Assembly (NCBI GenBank): GCA_029570245.1
Contig: JAKQSH010000146.1
Coordinates: 1 to 9,813, forward strand
Direction: 5' to 3'
From: Deltaproteobacteria bacterium
GTDB lineage: Bacteria > Myxococcota_A > SURF-8
DNA length: 9,813 bases
Shown: positions 1-6,751 of the stretch, in pieces
How positions within the stretch are numbered: the first letter of the stretch is position 1
How the letters are laid out: the number at the start of each line of letters is the position of its first letter
Notes under the pieces: generated by a model
Told to the model about the DNA's origin: nothing
The model's input: the letters and a program-made list of their open reading frames with translations, nothing else
The model's database searches: none
Position numbers and translations under genes: made by a program

Positions 1-239
1 GCCGCAGCATTCAGGGCTCGCTCGACGAGTGGCGCAACCTGAACGTGCTGAACTTCGAGATGGAAGCGGCCTCGTTATTCACAATCTGCCGCACAATGGG
101 ACTGCGCGCGGCCTGTATCTGCGCCGCCGTGGCAAACCGCACGAAATCAGAAGCGGTGGTGCGCGACATCATAAGACGCGGGGAAGAAGCCGCAACCGCT
201 GTCGGTCTGGCAATGCTGAAAGAGGTTTTCGGCGCATGA
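1..239 (+). CDS. udp: Uridine phosphorylase, C-terminal end (5' truncated by window)
   Basis: Only the last 78 codons are present, read in the frame starting at base 3; the gene begins before the window. Uridine phosphorylase splits uridine with phosphate into uracil and ribose-1-phosphate in cytosolic pyrimidine salvage. The visible part carries the NP-1/UDP family signature VLNFEMEAASLF, in which the Met-Glu pair contacts the ribose. It is followed by GLRAACICAAVANRT, which matches the uridine phosphorylase branch (ANR after the strand) better than the purine nucleoside phosphorylase branch, which usually has a TVSD-type stretch there. The TGA stop at 237-239 overlaps the nadD ATG (ATGA), so the two genes are probably co-translated. 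The family call is firm. Substrate specificity is an inference, because the N-terminal half is not visible. Confidence 0.82.
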   Translation, partial: RSIQGSLDEWRNLNVLNFEMEAASLFTICRTMGLRAACICAAVANRTKSEAVVRDIIRRGEEAATAVGLAMLKEVFGA

Positions 240-805
240 GCGCAGATACAATAAGAAAACGCATCGCACTTTACGGCGGCAGCTTCAACCCGCCGCACAT
301 CTGCCACCTGCTGACGGTAACTTACGCTCTCGAATGCAATTTCTGCGACGAAGTCTGGTTGATTCCGGTCTTTCACCACGCTTTCAACAAACAATCCGCG
401 CCTTACGAAGTGCGCCATGCCCTCTGTGAAGCCCTGCTCGAACCTTTCGCCGACCGCGCGCAAGTCTGCGACATCGAACGAGAACTGGGCGGCGTTTCGC
501 GCACTATCGACACGCTTGAAGCCTTGCAGTCCCGCCACCCGCATTGCGAATTTTCGCTGCTGATGGGCTCGGACCTGCGCGCCGAACTGCCGCGCTGGAA
601 GGAATCCGAACGCCTGCAGAAACTGGCCCGCATAATCTGGATTGGCCGCACTGGCGCTGATCCACAGCCCGGCGACACGATTATACTGCCTGACGTTTCA
701 AGCACTCATGTGCGCGAACTGCTGCGATCCGGCCGCGACGCCGGCGCATTCGTCCCAGCGCGTGTGCTGCGCAAGTGGGAAGAATTGGGAAAGCCGGAGA
801 TGTGA
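236..805 (+). CDS. nadD: Nicotinate-nucleotide adenylyltransferase (NadD)
   Basis: A 189-residue protein, normal for NadD. It transfers AMP from ATP to nicotinate mononucleotide to give deamido-NAD, the penultimate step of NAD synthesis in the cytosol. Visible motifs are the nucleotidyltransferase loop GGSFNPPHICHLL (residues 14-26) and the C-terminal SSTHVRELL (155-163), the equivalent of the ISSTxxR ATP-binding motif. The usual HxGH histidine pair is present as H21-I-C-H24, with cysteine at the glycine position. The ATG at 236 was chosen because it overlaps the upstream stop (ATGA), has an AAAGAGG-like ribosome site a few bases before it, and places the family motif at the usual distance from the N terminus. 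The open frame extends upstream, but only as an overlap of the phosphorylase. It lies in an operon with the uridine phosphorylase gene. Confidence 0.93.
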   Translation: MSADTIRKRIALYGGSFNPPHICHLLTVTYALECNFCDEVWLIPVFHHAFNKQSAPYEVRHALCEALLEPFADRAQVCDIERELGGVSRTIDTLEALQSRHPHCEFSLLMGSDLRAELPRWKESERLQKLARIIWIGRTGADPQPGDTIILPDVSSTHVRELLRSGRDAGAFVPARVLRKWEELGKPEM

Positions 806-848
806 AACATCTGCAAGTCCTGCATGGATAAAATGCATATACATATAT

Positions 849-852
849 GGAG
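849..852 (+). promoter_or_regulatory. Ribosome binding site deciding the methyltransferase start
   Basis: GGAG lies 8 bases before the ATG at 861 and only 2 bases before the in-frame ATG at 855. The spacing favours 861 as the start, although 855 is in the same frame. Confidence 0.6.
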
Positions 853-860
853 TAATGAAC

Positions 861-1472
861 ATGGGTACAGAAAACGAACTCATACTTGCATTCAGGAGTC
901 GTTGTAAACGTTACGAAAACTTGGGATATGACCGACTGGAAACGCCGCGCATCATTCTTAATGCAGCGGAAATAAACGGAGGTCGGGCTCTGGACATCGG
1001 CACAGGCAAGGGAATTCTTGCAATGGAACTGGCCCGCCGGGGTTGCGAGGTGATTTCTGTCGATCTGGACAAGCGTGAGCGCGAACTGGCCATGGCGCTG
1101 ACCGAAGAGGCCGGGTTAAGTGAACGCATAAAGTTCATGCAGGCCGACGCGGCGCGCCTGGAATTTGCAGATGAATATTTCGACTGCGCCGGAATGATGG
1201 ATGTTCTGCACCACCTCGACAATCCACAGGCTGTAATGTCAGAAATGGTGCGCGTCGTAAAAAGCGGCGGACGCTTGATAATCGCCGATTTCGACGAAGA
1301 AGGCTTCGCGTTGCTGGATCGCCTGCATCAGGAAGACGGAGCCACTCACGACAGAGCGGGTGTCACTGTGGTCGAAGCATCAGAAGTATTGACGGCGCTG
1401 GGCTGCAGAACAATAAAAACGCTGAATGCAGGATTGCACAATATCACGGTACTGGAGAAGCAGGTGTTTTAA
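861..1472 (+). CDS. Class I SAM-dependent methyltransferase, substrate unknown
   Basis: A 203-residue stand-alone methyltransferase domain, presumably cytosolic. Motif I is ALDIGTGKG (residues 43-51), the SAM-binding glycine loop. The acidic residue ending strand 2 is D68 in ISVDLDK. They are followed by ADAARL and by GMMDVLHHLDNPQAVMSEMVRVVKSGG, typical of the Methyltransf_11/25 families, then by a strand with ADFDEEGF. Nothing identifies the acceptor substrate, and no fused substrate-binding domain is visible. The frame is open upstream into the nadD region, but the GGAG site supports starting at 861. It lies 55 bp after nadD. A TAAAAT hexamer at 829-834 could be a -10 element, but no convincing -35 is seen, so read-through from the udp-nadD operon is equally possible. 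The gene is convergent with panB, and the 77-bp gap holds no clear terminator. Confidence 0.85.
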   Translation: MGTENELILAFRSRCKRYENLGYDRLETPRIILNAAEINGGRALDIGTGKGILAMELARRGCEVISVDLDKRERELAMALTEEAGLSERIKFMQADAARLEFADEYFDCAGMMDVLHHLDNPQAVMSEMVRVVKSGGRLIIADFDEEGFALLDRLHQEDGATHDRAGVTVVEASEVLTALGCRTIKTLNAGLHNITVLEKQVF

Positions 1473-1549
1473 TTTTCGCAGGATGGGCAGAACAATTGCC
1501 ACCCCGCAAATATTTTGGATATGGGACAATAAGCATTCCCGATGGATTC

Positions 1550-2398
1550 TTACCCCACAATCCTCTTCAATTTCTCGAACTCTGCGTCTTCCATGGCGAA
1601 AGACTGCTCAGGCGTCGGGAAGCTCTTTTCCGTCACGTCCTTATGGTAGGCGCGCGCGGCGTTCAGGATGCTTTCGGCACAACCGGCATATGCTTTAACA
1701 AACTTCGGCGAATAGCCACCCTTGAAGCCAAGCATGTCATGCAGCACAAGCACCTGCCCGTCGCAGTCCGGCCCGGCTCCGATCCCGATGACCGGCACGC
1801 TTACCTTTGCAGCAATTAGTCCCGCCACGCGGTCGGGCACGCATTCGAGTACAATCATAATTGCTCCGGCGTCTTCGAGCTGCACGGCGTCGTCCACCAT
1901 TTTTTTAGCCGCCATAACATCACGCCCCTGAACATGATAGCCGCCCAGCATGTTCGCGGTCTGCGGGGTCAAGCCCAGATGACCCACACAGGGAATTCCG
2001 GCTCTGACCATAGCGCCTAGAGTGCTGACCACATGAGCACCGCCTTCGATTTTGACGGCGTCGGCACCGGCCTCTTTGATAAAACGCCCGGCGTTGGCGA
2101 TGGCGTCGGGAATGGTGACGTTGTAGGACATATACGGCATGTCGCCGATGATGAAGGCGTACTTCGCGCCGCGCACGACCGCCCTGGTAAGCATTATCAT
2201 TTCGTCCATGGAGACCGGCAGAGTGTCGCGATAGCCCAGCACCACGTTGGCGGCGCTGTCGCCCACAAGAAGACTGTCGATGCCGGCTTCGTCCAGAAGT
2301 TTCGCGCTGGGATAATCGTAAGCGGTAAGCATCGAAATCTTTTCGCCTCTGCGTTTTTTGTCTTTCAGCGCGGCAATGTCGATTTTCTTTCTGTCCAT
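1550..2398 (-). CDS. panB: 3-methyl-2-oxobutanoate hydroxymethyltransferase (PanB)
   Basis: A 282-residue protein, full length for PanB, catalysing transfer of a hydroxymethyl group from 5,10-methylenetetrahydrofolate to 2-oxoisovalerate to give ketopantoate, the first step of pantothenate and CoA synthesis. The fold's markers are all present: MLTAYDYPSAKL (residues 23-34), LLVGDS with metal ligand D47, D86 in IIGDMP, E118 in VKIEGG, GHLGLTPQ (139-146), and the catalytic-type glutamate E185 in MIVLEC. These correspond to D45, D84, E114 and E181 of the E. coli enzyme. The ATG at 2398 has a GGAGA ribosome site about 6 bases upstream. panC and panD are not adjacent: the gene stands alone on its strand, convergent with the methyltransferase and divergent from the HAD gene. 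Confidence 0.97.
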   Translation of the reverse strand: MDRKKIDIAALKDKKRRGEKISMLTAYDYPSAKLLDEAGIDSLLVGDSAANVVLGYRDTLPVSMDEMIMLTRAVVRGAKYAFIIGDMPYMSYNVTIPDAIANAGRFIKEAGADAVKIEGGAHVVSTLGAMVRAGIPCVGHLGLTPQTANMLGGYHVQGRDVMAAKKMVDDAVQLEDAGAIMIVLECVPDRVAGLIAAKVSVPVIGIGAGPDCDGQVLVLHDMLGFKGGYSPKFVKAYAGCAESILNAARAYHKDVTEKSFPTPEQSFAMEDAEFEKLKRIVG

Positions 2399-2508
2399 GA
2401 TTTTCTCCGGTTTCGGGGATGGTTTGCGAAAAGCGCCGATTCCACGCGTTCGACTCCGCCCCGCCGGTAGCCGTCGCAGATGAGAAATCGGATTGGTTTT
2501 TCTTCTGC

Positions 2509-2537
2509 TTCATACCCGTTTTCCGCCTGAGCGTCAA
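2509..2537 (-). promoter_or_regulatory. Candidate sigma70-type promoter for panB
   Basis: On the minus strand TTGACG (2537-2532) is followed by a 17-base spacer and TATGAA (2514-2509). This gives 5/6 and 4/6 matches to the -35 and -10 consensus with ideal spacing. It would start RNA near 2502, leaving a leader of about 100 bases before panB. This is inferred from sequence only. Confidence 0.42.
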
Positions 2538-2540
2538 GCT

Positions 2541-2569
2541 TTGATGAGAGAGGATTTTGCGCTTATTTT
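2541..2569 (+). promoter_or_regulatory. Candidate promoter for the HAD/LemA-like gene pair
   Basis: TTGATG (2541-2546), a 17-base spacer and TATTTT (2564-2569) give 4/6 matches at each box. Its -35 lies 3 bases from the -35 proposed for panB on the other strand, so the two would be back to back. This is a weak match on sequence alone. Confidence 0.3.
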
Positions 2570-2607
2570 CATGCTCTGGTAAATTTACAGGCGTCGTAAC
2601 GTTCTTC

Positions 2608-2612
2608 AGGAG
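2608..2612 (+). promoter_or_regulatory. Ribosome binding site for a TTG start
   Basis: AGGAG lies 6 bases before the TTG at 2619. A closer ATG at 2614 is in another frame, only 1 base from the site, and stops after two codons, so this site sets the TTG start of the HAD gene. Confidence 0.7.
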
Positions 2613-2618
2613 TATGCA

Positions 2619-3311
2619 TTGAAAGACAGGCTGCTTTTATTCGATATCGACCTGACATTGACAAAGAGCGACGGCAGCGGCATACGCGCCATGGAAAGGC
2701 ATTTCTGCGACTACACCGGCCATATCGGAGAAGTGCGCCTCCCGCGCGCCGACGGCAGATGCGACACCTGGATAGTTGAACAGCTTTTTGTTGTGAACGG
2801 CTTCGCATATGAAGCCGACATGTATGAAGGTTTCATGCAGGGTTATCTTGATGAACTTTCGCGTATTTTCAGACCGCCCGCCGCAGGCGTAATGCCGGGC
2901 GCGGCGGAACTGCTGCCGGAATTGCAGAAGCGTAAAGGATTTTATCTCGGCCTGGTGACAGGCAACGATTATCGCGGCGCGCGCATCAAACTTGAAGCTT
3001 TCGATCTGTATCACTATTTCCCGGTAGGCGGATTCGGCTCAGATTCGGGAGTGCGCGCCGAACTTACTCCGCTGGCCATGGAACGCGCCGGCAGACATTA
3101 CGACAGAAAGTTCACGCTCGGACAAACTGTGATCATCGGAGATTCCGAAAACGACGTGCGCGCAGCCAACATCGCCGGAGCACACTGCATAGCCGTCGCC
3201 GGAGGTTTCGCATCGCGCAGCGAACTCAGTGCAGCCGGCGAATGCACGGTAATTGACAACCTCTGCGATGCTGAAGAATTTATTCGAATAGTAGAAAGTT
3301 TTGAGGACTGA
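2619..3311 (+). CDS. HAD-superfamily phosphatase (phosphoglycolate phosphatase-like)
   Basis: A 230-residue haloacid dehalogenase-type hydrolase, likely a cytosolic small-molecule phosphatase. Motif I is LLFDIDLTLT, with nucleophile D9 and general acid D11. Motif II is T114 in GLVTGN, the motif III lysine is probably K164, and motif IV is IIGDSENDVRAA with D175 and D179 for magnesium. The insertion between motifs I and II (roughly residues 16-95) is a helical cap, as in the HAD_2 / phosphoglycolate phosphatase group. The substrate cannot be read from sequence. The start is TTG, chosen because a strong AGGAG stands 6 bases before it, motif I then falls at its usual N-terminal position, and no in-frame ATG lies nearby upstream. 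The LemA-like gene follows after 3 bases, so the two are probably co-expressed. Confidence 0.9.
   Translation: MKDRLLLFDIDLTLTKSDGSGIRAMERHFCDYTGHIGEVRLPRADGRCDTWIVEQLFVVNGFAYEADMYEGFMQGYLDELSRIFRPPAAGVMPGAAELLPELQKRKGFYLGLVTGNDYRGARIKLEAFDLYHYFPVGGFGSDSGVRAELTPLAMERAGRHYDRKFTLGQTVIIGDSENDVRAANIAGAHCIAVAGGFASRSELSAAGECTVIDNLCDAEEFIRIVESFED
3303..3307 (+). promoter_or_regulatory. Ribosome binding site for the LemA-like TTG start
   Basis: GAGGA lies 7 bases before the TTG at 3315, inside the last codons of the HAD gene. It supports the TTG as the real start and suggests translational coupling of the pair. Confidence 0.6.
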
Positions 3312-3314
3312 GCC

Positions 3315-3782
3315 TTGACGACCGCGTTTCTTACAATTTCCGTACTGGCGTTGACAGTCGCAGTCCTGATTAACAGTCTGAATAAACTGCAATGCAGACG
3401 CAACGCTGCACTGGCGGCGCTGGCAGCCTTGAGGGAGCACATAGAAATCCGCCGAAAGGCGATTCTGAACATGGCCGAAAACGATGAAGACCTTTTGAAA
3501 TCCGGCGTCTTTGCAGCGTTGAAGAATGCGCCGATCACGGAAAAATCAGCCGGAGCGGCGGCTATGGCAGCAACTGAAGCGCAGTTCGAAAGACTTATTG
3601 AGTCGCTGGCGCCACAGATGAAAGCTCAACAGAAAAAGCTCATCTCCGAAGCCGGACATAAAACGGACCGAGCCGCTGCACATTACAACAGATGTGTATG
3701 CGAATACAACACAGCCCTCTCAGCCCTGCCGGCCGCGTTTTTCGCCCGCCTTTACAAATTCAAGAGATTCGAAGTTTTCTGA
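3315..3782 (+). CDS. Short LemA-like membrane-anchored protein
   Basis: 155 residues. An N-terminal hydrophobic segment (about residues 3-21) is followed by a long helical, alanine-rich region and a C-terminal stretch, HYNRCVCEYNTALSALPAAF then ARLYKFKRFEVF. That end strongly resembles the closing signature of LemA proteins (a YN...YN pair, a P before an amphipathic stretch, then FxFK...EFF). The middle diverges from LemA and the whole is shorter than the usual 180-200 residues, so I call it LemA-like. LemA-family proteins are inner-membrane helical-bundle proteins of poorly known function; none can be assigned here. The TTG start is supported by GAGGA 7 bases upstream and by the 3-bp gap after the HAD stop. 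Its TGA stop touches the stop codon of the opposing diguanylate cyclase gene. Confidence 0.72.
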   Translation: MTTAFLTISVLALTVAVLINSLNKLQCRRNAALAALAALREHIEIRRKAILNMAENDEDLLKSGVFAALKNAPITEKSAGAAAMAATEAQFERLIESLAPQMKAQQKKLISEAGHKTDRAAAHYNRCVCEYNTALSALPAAFFARLYKFKRFEVF

Positions 3783-5930
3783 TTACTTTATTTCGCGGTA
3801 AACAGTTACGCGGTCGCGTCCGTTGCGCTTGGAAGCATACAGAGCTTCGTCGGCTTTCTCAATAAGCTCCGAATCGGTGGAGGCGTCGCTGGGATACATC
3901 GAGATTCCCACCGAAGCGGTGATTTTGAAATTGCCAAGCGTGCTTTCCATATTGACACCTGCAATCAGTTCGCGGACTTCCTCGGCTTTGCGCACCGAAG
4001 CGGCTTCATCCACGGAATCAAGAATCAGCACGAATTCTTCGCCGCCGTATCTCGCCACCAGGTCGATTTTGCGCATGGAGTCCTGAAGAATCTGAGCGAC
4101 TCTTTTAAGAACCACGTCTCCGACCGGATGACCGTATGTGTCGTTTATATTCTTGAAGTGGTCAATGTCGAACATCATAACGGCCAGCTGCTTCTGGTAG
4201 CGCCCGGAACGGCTGACCATCTCTTCCATACGCTCTTTAAAAAAGCGCCGGTTGTAAAGCCCGGTCAGGCTGTCGGTAATGGCCATCTGCTCTTTCTGCT
4301 TGTATATTTCGGCATTCTCCAGGCTCACCGCTATCTGGTTGGCGAGAATCTGGAAGATGCGCTGAAGCTCCTCATCGAAAAAGCGCGACTTCTGGCTGAT
4401 AAGCACAAAGGCTCCGATGGTCTGACCGCTGGAATTGAGAGGAAGAATAAGCAGCGAACCGACATCGCGCAGTTTTTCGCCCGGCGTGAATATAATCGGG
4501 CGCTTCGGCAGGCGGTCGAAGTCGTGATTGACCAGCAGCTGATTTTTTCGCACCACCCAATCAACCAGACTGTTCCCCATGGCGAAACATCCGCCGTTCA
4601 GGCCCATTTCCTTAGGCCACGAGGCCACAACCTCGAATTCGCCCGCCGCCGGATGCGACATGACTATGGCGCCGAAATCGTAGGCGGCGATCTTCTGGGT
4701 TGTGGTTAGCGAGACTCTGAGTATTTCATCCCGGTCAAGTGTTTTGGCTATGGCCTTCGACGATTCGGCCAGATGCAGATATTCGTTCTGACTCTGATCC
4801 AGGTCGCGCAGCAGGCTTTCGTTTACCATGGTTTTGTGAATGATTCCGGCGGTTACTTCCATGACTTTGAGTTCGGCGTCCGAAAATTCCAGCTCTTCAC
4901 GACGGTCAGCACACAGAAGTCCCCTGACCTTCTCTCCGTCAAGAATCGGCACCACGCACAGCGTATACATGCGCTCAGGCGCGCGATAGTAGTTTGTATT
5001 GTTTTTCTTCGGATCATCGCACAGCACGCGCACCGGAACCTTCTGCTTCATTGCGCCTTGAAAAACGCTGTTGCCGGCCAGCAGATCGCCTTCGCGCAGA
5101 CGACGGTCGGCAGGATAAGCTTCGGTAAGACTGAGGATATTGTTTTCCTCGTCGTACCAGAAAACGGCACAGGTGTTGGCGTGCATGGTGGCCCACATGA
5201 CTTTAAGCTGATCCTGAAGAAGGCTGTGCAATTCAAAGTAGGTGGCCACATCCTGTGTACGGCGGTGTTCTTCAACCGTAACCGGCTTGCCGCGTTTGAA
5301 AAGCCGGAAACTGCGAGCCTCCTGCTCTATTTTGTCGAGAGTACGCACCAGCTCGACACGCGTATGACTGCGCTGCACCTGAAGATAGGCCCGCAGCAGC
5401 AGATTATGAACGGCGGAAAAAAGCAGCAGCATTCCAGAGTGGATAAAAAGCGGCCCATAATCGTCTACGACAACTCCGTAAAAATACGGCAGCGAGAATT
5501 CAAGCGCGAAGGCGTACAGCAGAAGAGCGGCCAGCATGGGCGGCGAGTTGAAAGCCGCCAGCAGAGCCATGAGAAGATACAGCACCGGATACAGGGAAGA
5601 TTCTATCCCGTGTCCGGCGTAAATGAACATATACATCGTACTGATGCTCAACAATCCGAATTCCAGCGCCGGGATGGACAGCTTTTCTTCGGGCTTGCGG
5701 CGGGCGAACCTGTTGGTAAGATAAGCCAGACGCAGACCGGACAACAGAGCCGTGACAGCAAAAACCACACCGGAAGAAAGGTTTTTCCACGGATCGGAAA
5801 AAACGCCGGACAGCATCAGAGCCAGAAGCAGCAGCAAGTATGCAAAAGGCAGTAAAATCGGGATGCGCCCACGCAGGTCGGCCCTGGAGGGATTTTTTTT
5901 AACAATGCGCCTGTTGACTTTATTTTTCAT
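3783..5930 (-). CDS. Six-TM, GAF-GAF, GGDEF diguanylate cyclase
   Basis: 715 residues. It likely makes cyclic di-GMP from two GTP at the inner face of the inner membrane. The N terminus has about six hydrophobic segments (roughly 23-42, 52-72, 86-104, 113-127, 131-152, 160-179), then a linker, a GAF-like domain (about 225-370), a second GAF (about 395-540) and a GGDEF domain (about 550-712). Active-site features are intact: TDSLTGLYNRRFF from 552, FDIDHFKNIND with metal ligand D588, and GGEEF at 629-633. The inhibitory I-site RxxD is intact at R620-D623, five residues before GGEEF, so product feedback is expected. No EAL or HD-GYP domain is present. The ATG at 5930 shares a base with the MEMO stop (TGATG). 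A TTG at 5933 is an alternative start, closer to a GGAG site. It is the last gene of the five-gene minus-strand operon. Confidence 0.93.
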   Translation of the reverse strand: MKNKVNRRIVKKNPSRADLRGRIPILLPFAYLLLLLALMLSGVFSDPWKNLSSGVVFAVTALLSGLRLAYLTNRFARRKPEEKLSIPALEFGLLSISTMYMFIYAGHGIESSLYPVLYLLMALLAAFNSPPMLAALLLYAFALEFSLPYFYGVVVDDYGPLFIHSGMLLLFSAVHNLLLRAYLQVQRSHTRVELVRTLDKIEQEARSFRLFKRGKPVTVEEHRRTQDVATYFELHSLLQDQLKVMWATMHANTCAVFWYDEENNILSLTEAYPADRRLREGDLLAGNSVFQGAMKQKVPVRVLCDDPKKNNTNYYRAPERMYTLCVVPILDGEKVRGLLCADRREELEFSDAELKVMEVTAGIIHKTMVNESLLRDLDQSQNEYLHLAESSKAIAKTLDRDEILRVSLTTTQKIAAYDFGAIVMSHPAAGEFEVVASWPKEMGLNGGCFAMGNSLVDWVVRKNQLLVNHDFDRLPKRPIIFTPGEKLRDVGSLLILPLNSSGQTIGAFVLISQKSRFFDEELQRIFQILANQIAVSLENAEIYKQKEQMAITDSLTGLYNRRFFKERMEEMVSRSGRYQKQLAVMMFDIDHFKNINDTYGHPVGDVVLKRVAQILQDSMRKIDLVARYGGEEFVLILDSVDEAASVRKAEEVRELIAGVNMESTLGNFKITASVGISMYPSDASTDSELIEKADEALYASKRNGRDRVTVYREIK

Positions 5931-6739
5931 CAATATACAACCGCTCCGAAATATCCGACTATGTAATTGTAATTGCCGCTGATATCGGCGCTGTTGGCGT
6001 AATCAATTTTATCCACACGACTGGCGCCCGCCAGACGCGCCGCTTCAAGCGCCACAGTCACCGGAACAACTCCGCACATGGTGATGTTGTTTTTCTGCAC
6101 TGCATTGTACAATCCAGCCGGGTCAAGCGCTTCAATTCTGGCCATCGCCAGAGGGTCGTTGCGGCGCAGAGTTTCGATGTCGTCTTCGTGACTCATATCG
6201 CTTGATGCCACAATCAGAGTCGGGCCGTCGAATTCCTTCATGGTTTCAGACAGCGCCTGAGCCAGCGACATGCATTCTTCGAATGAAAGGTGTCCAAGAC
6301 GTAAAGGAACTATTTTTGCGAGTGGATTGCGATAAACAATAAAAGGCAGCTGAATTTCTATGGCGTGCTCAAGATAATGAGCGCTGTAATCAATTTTAAC
6401 TGTTCTGTCGTTTTTCAAAAGAGCCTGAGAAAATTCTTCGTCAACAACGGCGTCGCCCAGCGGAGTTTCCCATACGCCCCTGTCCCAGAGACTTATCGGA
6501 GCGCCCACAGCCCGATGCATGGGACAGACAACCAACACCCGCGCAGGTATTTCGATGCGACCATAAACTTTCCCGGCTACGCCGGCGGAATACAACCAGC
6601 CGGCGTGCGGAACTATTGCAGCCCTGGCTTTCAGCCTGTCCGTCACATGCGGCACTTTTTCTTCCAGAATTTTCAGCGCGGCATGACGCGTTTCTGGATA
6701 CCACCCCTGTTTACTGAATACCGCCTCGCGTCTCGGCAT
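5930..6739 (-). CDS. MEMO-family protein (AmmeMemoRadiSam system protein B)
   Basis: 269 residues, the full length of the MEMO1/AmmeMemoRadiSam B family, related in fold to extradiol-type dioxygenases. Human MEMO1 binds metal through two histidines and a cysteine. The matching residues here are H45 in VPHAGWLYS, H75 in VVCPMHRAVG, and C222 in MCGVVPV. Further family marks are EHAIEIQLPF (124-133) and ASSDMSHE (178-185). The bacterial function is unproven; the family often occurs with AMMECR1-type and radical SAM proteins, neither of which is in this window. The ATG at 6739 has an AAGGGGG ribosome site 5 bases upstream that overlaps the exbD stop. Its own stop overlaps the diguanylate cyclase start, so it sits translationally coupled between the ExbBD pair and the GGDEF gene. 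Confidence 0.9.
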   Translation of the reverse strand: MPRREAVFSKQGWYPETRHAALKILEEKVPHVTDRLKARAAIVPHAGWLYSAGVAGKVYGRIEIPARVLVVCPMHRAVGAPISLWDRGVWETPLGDAVVDEEFSQALLKNDRTVKIDYSAHYLEHAIEIQLPFIVYRNPLAKIVPLRLGHLSFEECMSLAQALSETMKEFDGPTLIVASSDMSHEDDIETLRRNDPLAMARIEALDPAGLYNAVQKNNITMCGVVPVTVALEAARLAGASRVDKIDYANSADISGNYNYIVGYFGAVVY

Positions 6740-6744
6740 TGATT

Positions 6745-6751
6745 CCCCCTT
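6745..6751 (-). promoter_or_regulatory. Ribosome binding site of the MEMO gene
   Basis: On the minus strand AAGGGGG ends 5 bases before the ATG at 6739 and overlaps the exbD stop codon. This couples translation of the two genes. Confidence 0.6.

Noticed and set aside
798..812. Six-base inverted repeat AGATGT/ACATCT with a 3-base loop at the nadD stop.
   Set aside because: The stem is short and AU-rich with no T-run after it. It does not look like a terminator and could arise by chance.
1473..1549. Gap between the convergent methyltransferase and panB genes, examined for a bidirectional terminator.
   Set aside because: Only 4-bp stems (GGCA/TGCC and GGGA/TCCC) without following T-runs are visible.
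2448..2457. GTTCGACTCC resembles the T-arm of a tRNA.
   Set aside because: The flanking bases do not form the T-stem, and no acceptor, D or anticodon arm can be found on either side.
2436..2491. Inverted repeat CCGATT/AATCGG in the panB leader, considered as the closing helix of a riboswitch.
   Set aside because: Only six pairs around a 44-base loop, with no recognisable aptamer core inside; not enough to call a regulatory RNA.
4773..5855. A 360-codon open frame on the plus strand opposite the diguanylate cyclase, with similar shorter ones at 4128-4709 and within panB (1920-2537).
   Set aside because: They lie antisense to genes with full family motifs, show no recognisable domain, and their composition is what a complementary frame of coding DNA gives.
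5893..5900. Run of eight A (minus strand) in codons near the start of the diguanylate cyclase, considered as a slippage or phase-variation site.
   Set aside because: Seven-base A runs from Lys-Lys codons also occur inside panB and exbB, so the tract looks like ordinary codon choice.
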